From positions 186,001 through 250,000 of the forward strand of contig NW_027442046.1 in assembly GCF_048569485.1 (NCBI RefSeq): a stretch of 64,000 nucleotides of DNA, given 5' to 3'. A model generated the notes under the pieces. It worked only from the letters and a program-made list of their open reading frames with translations. It did not search any database and was not told the origin of the DNA. Positions 63,282-64,000 of this stretch are shown one piece after another (positions within the stretch are counted from its first letter, which is position 1; each line of letters begins with the position of its first letter). The translations under genes and the position numbers were made by a program. Source of the stretch: Anomaloglossus baeobatrachus (taxonomy: Eukaryota; Chordata; Amphibia; Anura; Aromobatidae).

Positions 63282-64000
63282 CTTCTTAACCCAGTTTCCA
63301 AAAGCAGAACTCAATTCACCTGATTCATATTAGCCCGATTAGTGAATTGAAAGAAAGCATACAACTTCATATGCACCTCAATTTGGCCCATTCACTTTTC
63401 ACACTTCCTCCTTTTTTTTATCTTTCACACTTTTTACTTGCTTTATTCATCCAAATAGCAAACTCATCACCACTCAACCTGACCAACTCGGCTATGTCCC
63501 GTGCAGTATCTTGTTCTCCGTCTTATCTAGATCATTTGCAATTGAATGGAATAGATCCCTTTTGGACAAAGTGGATTCAGCTTCTGCTGCAGTGACCACA
63601 GGTGTGAGAAGATCTAGAATTGGCATCTGGTGCGATCTCTCCGCTTCCACTCCAAATAAAGTTACCTGTTTATTCCTATCATGCATTGGTTTTTGGTGTT
63701 TTCTTTGAGCAATGATGATGTCTTTAGTGATCTGTTGGCTCCCCCTCCTGGAGGAAGAGTTTGCTTGCTCTTGGACAGTCTAAAAGAGAGGTCATGATAG
63801 ACATTTAGATTCTGAACCCAATTGGGGACAGTCATGGGTGATGAATGTTTGCAACCTGCTGCGAAGCCTGATACCGCAATATAAGGAACGTCAAATACTA
63901 AGAATGGGGCGGCCTATGAAAGAATTACTACTTTCATTAAGTATACTTAAACGGCTAATTGGGAATAGACAAACTGTAAAAAGCCCTCTGAGAAAGCCCC
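63282..64000 (+). repeat. U2 array spacer, diverged, cut by window end
   Basis: The first half of a spacer without a gene. The 3' box at 63294-63308 is intact. From about 63340 on there are some 25-30 differences from the otherwise uniform spacer, such as GTGCAGTATCTTGTTCTCC around 63505 and GCTCCCCCTCC around 63739. The divergence is roughly 4%, against almost none elsewhere. It is likely the array edge, or the start of a separately evolving block. Confidence 0.88.

Noticed and set aside
1-64000. LTR retroelements, DNA transposons, tRNA or other snRNA genes
   Set aside because: I saw no long terminal repeats, terminal inverted repeats, integrase or transposase motifs, cloverleaf genes, or U1/U4/U5/U6 sequences.

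Overview
Kind of DNA: the window is one tandem array of U2 spliceosomal snRNA genes, all on the + strand, heavily invaded by retrotransposons that enter the U2 gene at a single site. A basic unit is about 1,579 bp: a 188-nt U2 gene plus a spacer of about 1,391 bp. The spacers are almost identical. The U2 genes have vertebrate-type Pol II snRNA signals: a PSE-like element at about -62 to -43, a GC-box plus octamer-like DSE at about -185 to -167, no TATA box, and a textbook 3' box 12 nt after the gene. With Keno-like Tx1-clade LINEs this suggests a vertebrate, probably a fish or amphibian. The sequence alone does not settle the species.

Layout: I count 19 U2 genes or gene remnants. Six are uninterrupted (4414, 19514, 21093, 22674, 39345, 40924). 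Thirteen are split by insertions (450, 1992, 5992, 24253, 32221, 42503, 44264, 46648, 48412, 50751, 53217, 55600, 57983). Every insertion has the same 3' junction, just before U2 nt 38, inside the branch-point recognition sequence GUAGUA (nt 33-38). Four element families use it. (A) A 5.5-kb GC-rich Keno-like LINE with ORF1 (three CCHC knuckles) and ORF2 (AP-type endonuclease plus RT); four near-identical full-length copies start at 6887, 12440, 25152 and 32273. (B) A different, AT-richer, older Tx1-type LINE at 58011-63130, with intact ORF1 and a frameshifted ORF2. (C) A 0.76-0.89-kb non-coding element with an internal 42-bp minisatellite, in subtypes C1, C2 and one C1/C2 hybrid; nine copies, one cut by the window start. 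(D) A 0.18-kb poly(A)-tailed short element, two copies.

Regions: 1-5991 holds C-bearing units and one intact U2. 5992-18122 is one U2 gene carrying C1, Keno and Keno in series. 18123-24252 holds three intact units. 24253-30829 is a U2 with C2 plus Keno. 32221-37953 is a U2 with a single Keno. 37954-42502 has two intact units. 42503-56591 is a run of D- and C-bearing units, some clearly amplified as tandem duplicates. 57983-63281 is a U2 with element B. The last spacer (63282-64000) differs from all others by a few percent, so the window probably reaches an array edge.

How it works together (inference): the A-type LINE presumably nicks U2 between nt 37 and 38, primes reverse transcription there, and leaves a 15-bp duplication (U2 nt 38-52). 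C shares the 3' tail TTAAATCAAA and part of the 3' UTR pattern with A, and is probably mobilised by A in trans. All elements lie in sense orientation behind the U2 promoter, so promoter read-through may supply their RNA, as for R2 in 28S rDNA. Unequal exchange within the array then spreads or removes interrupted units.
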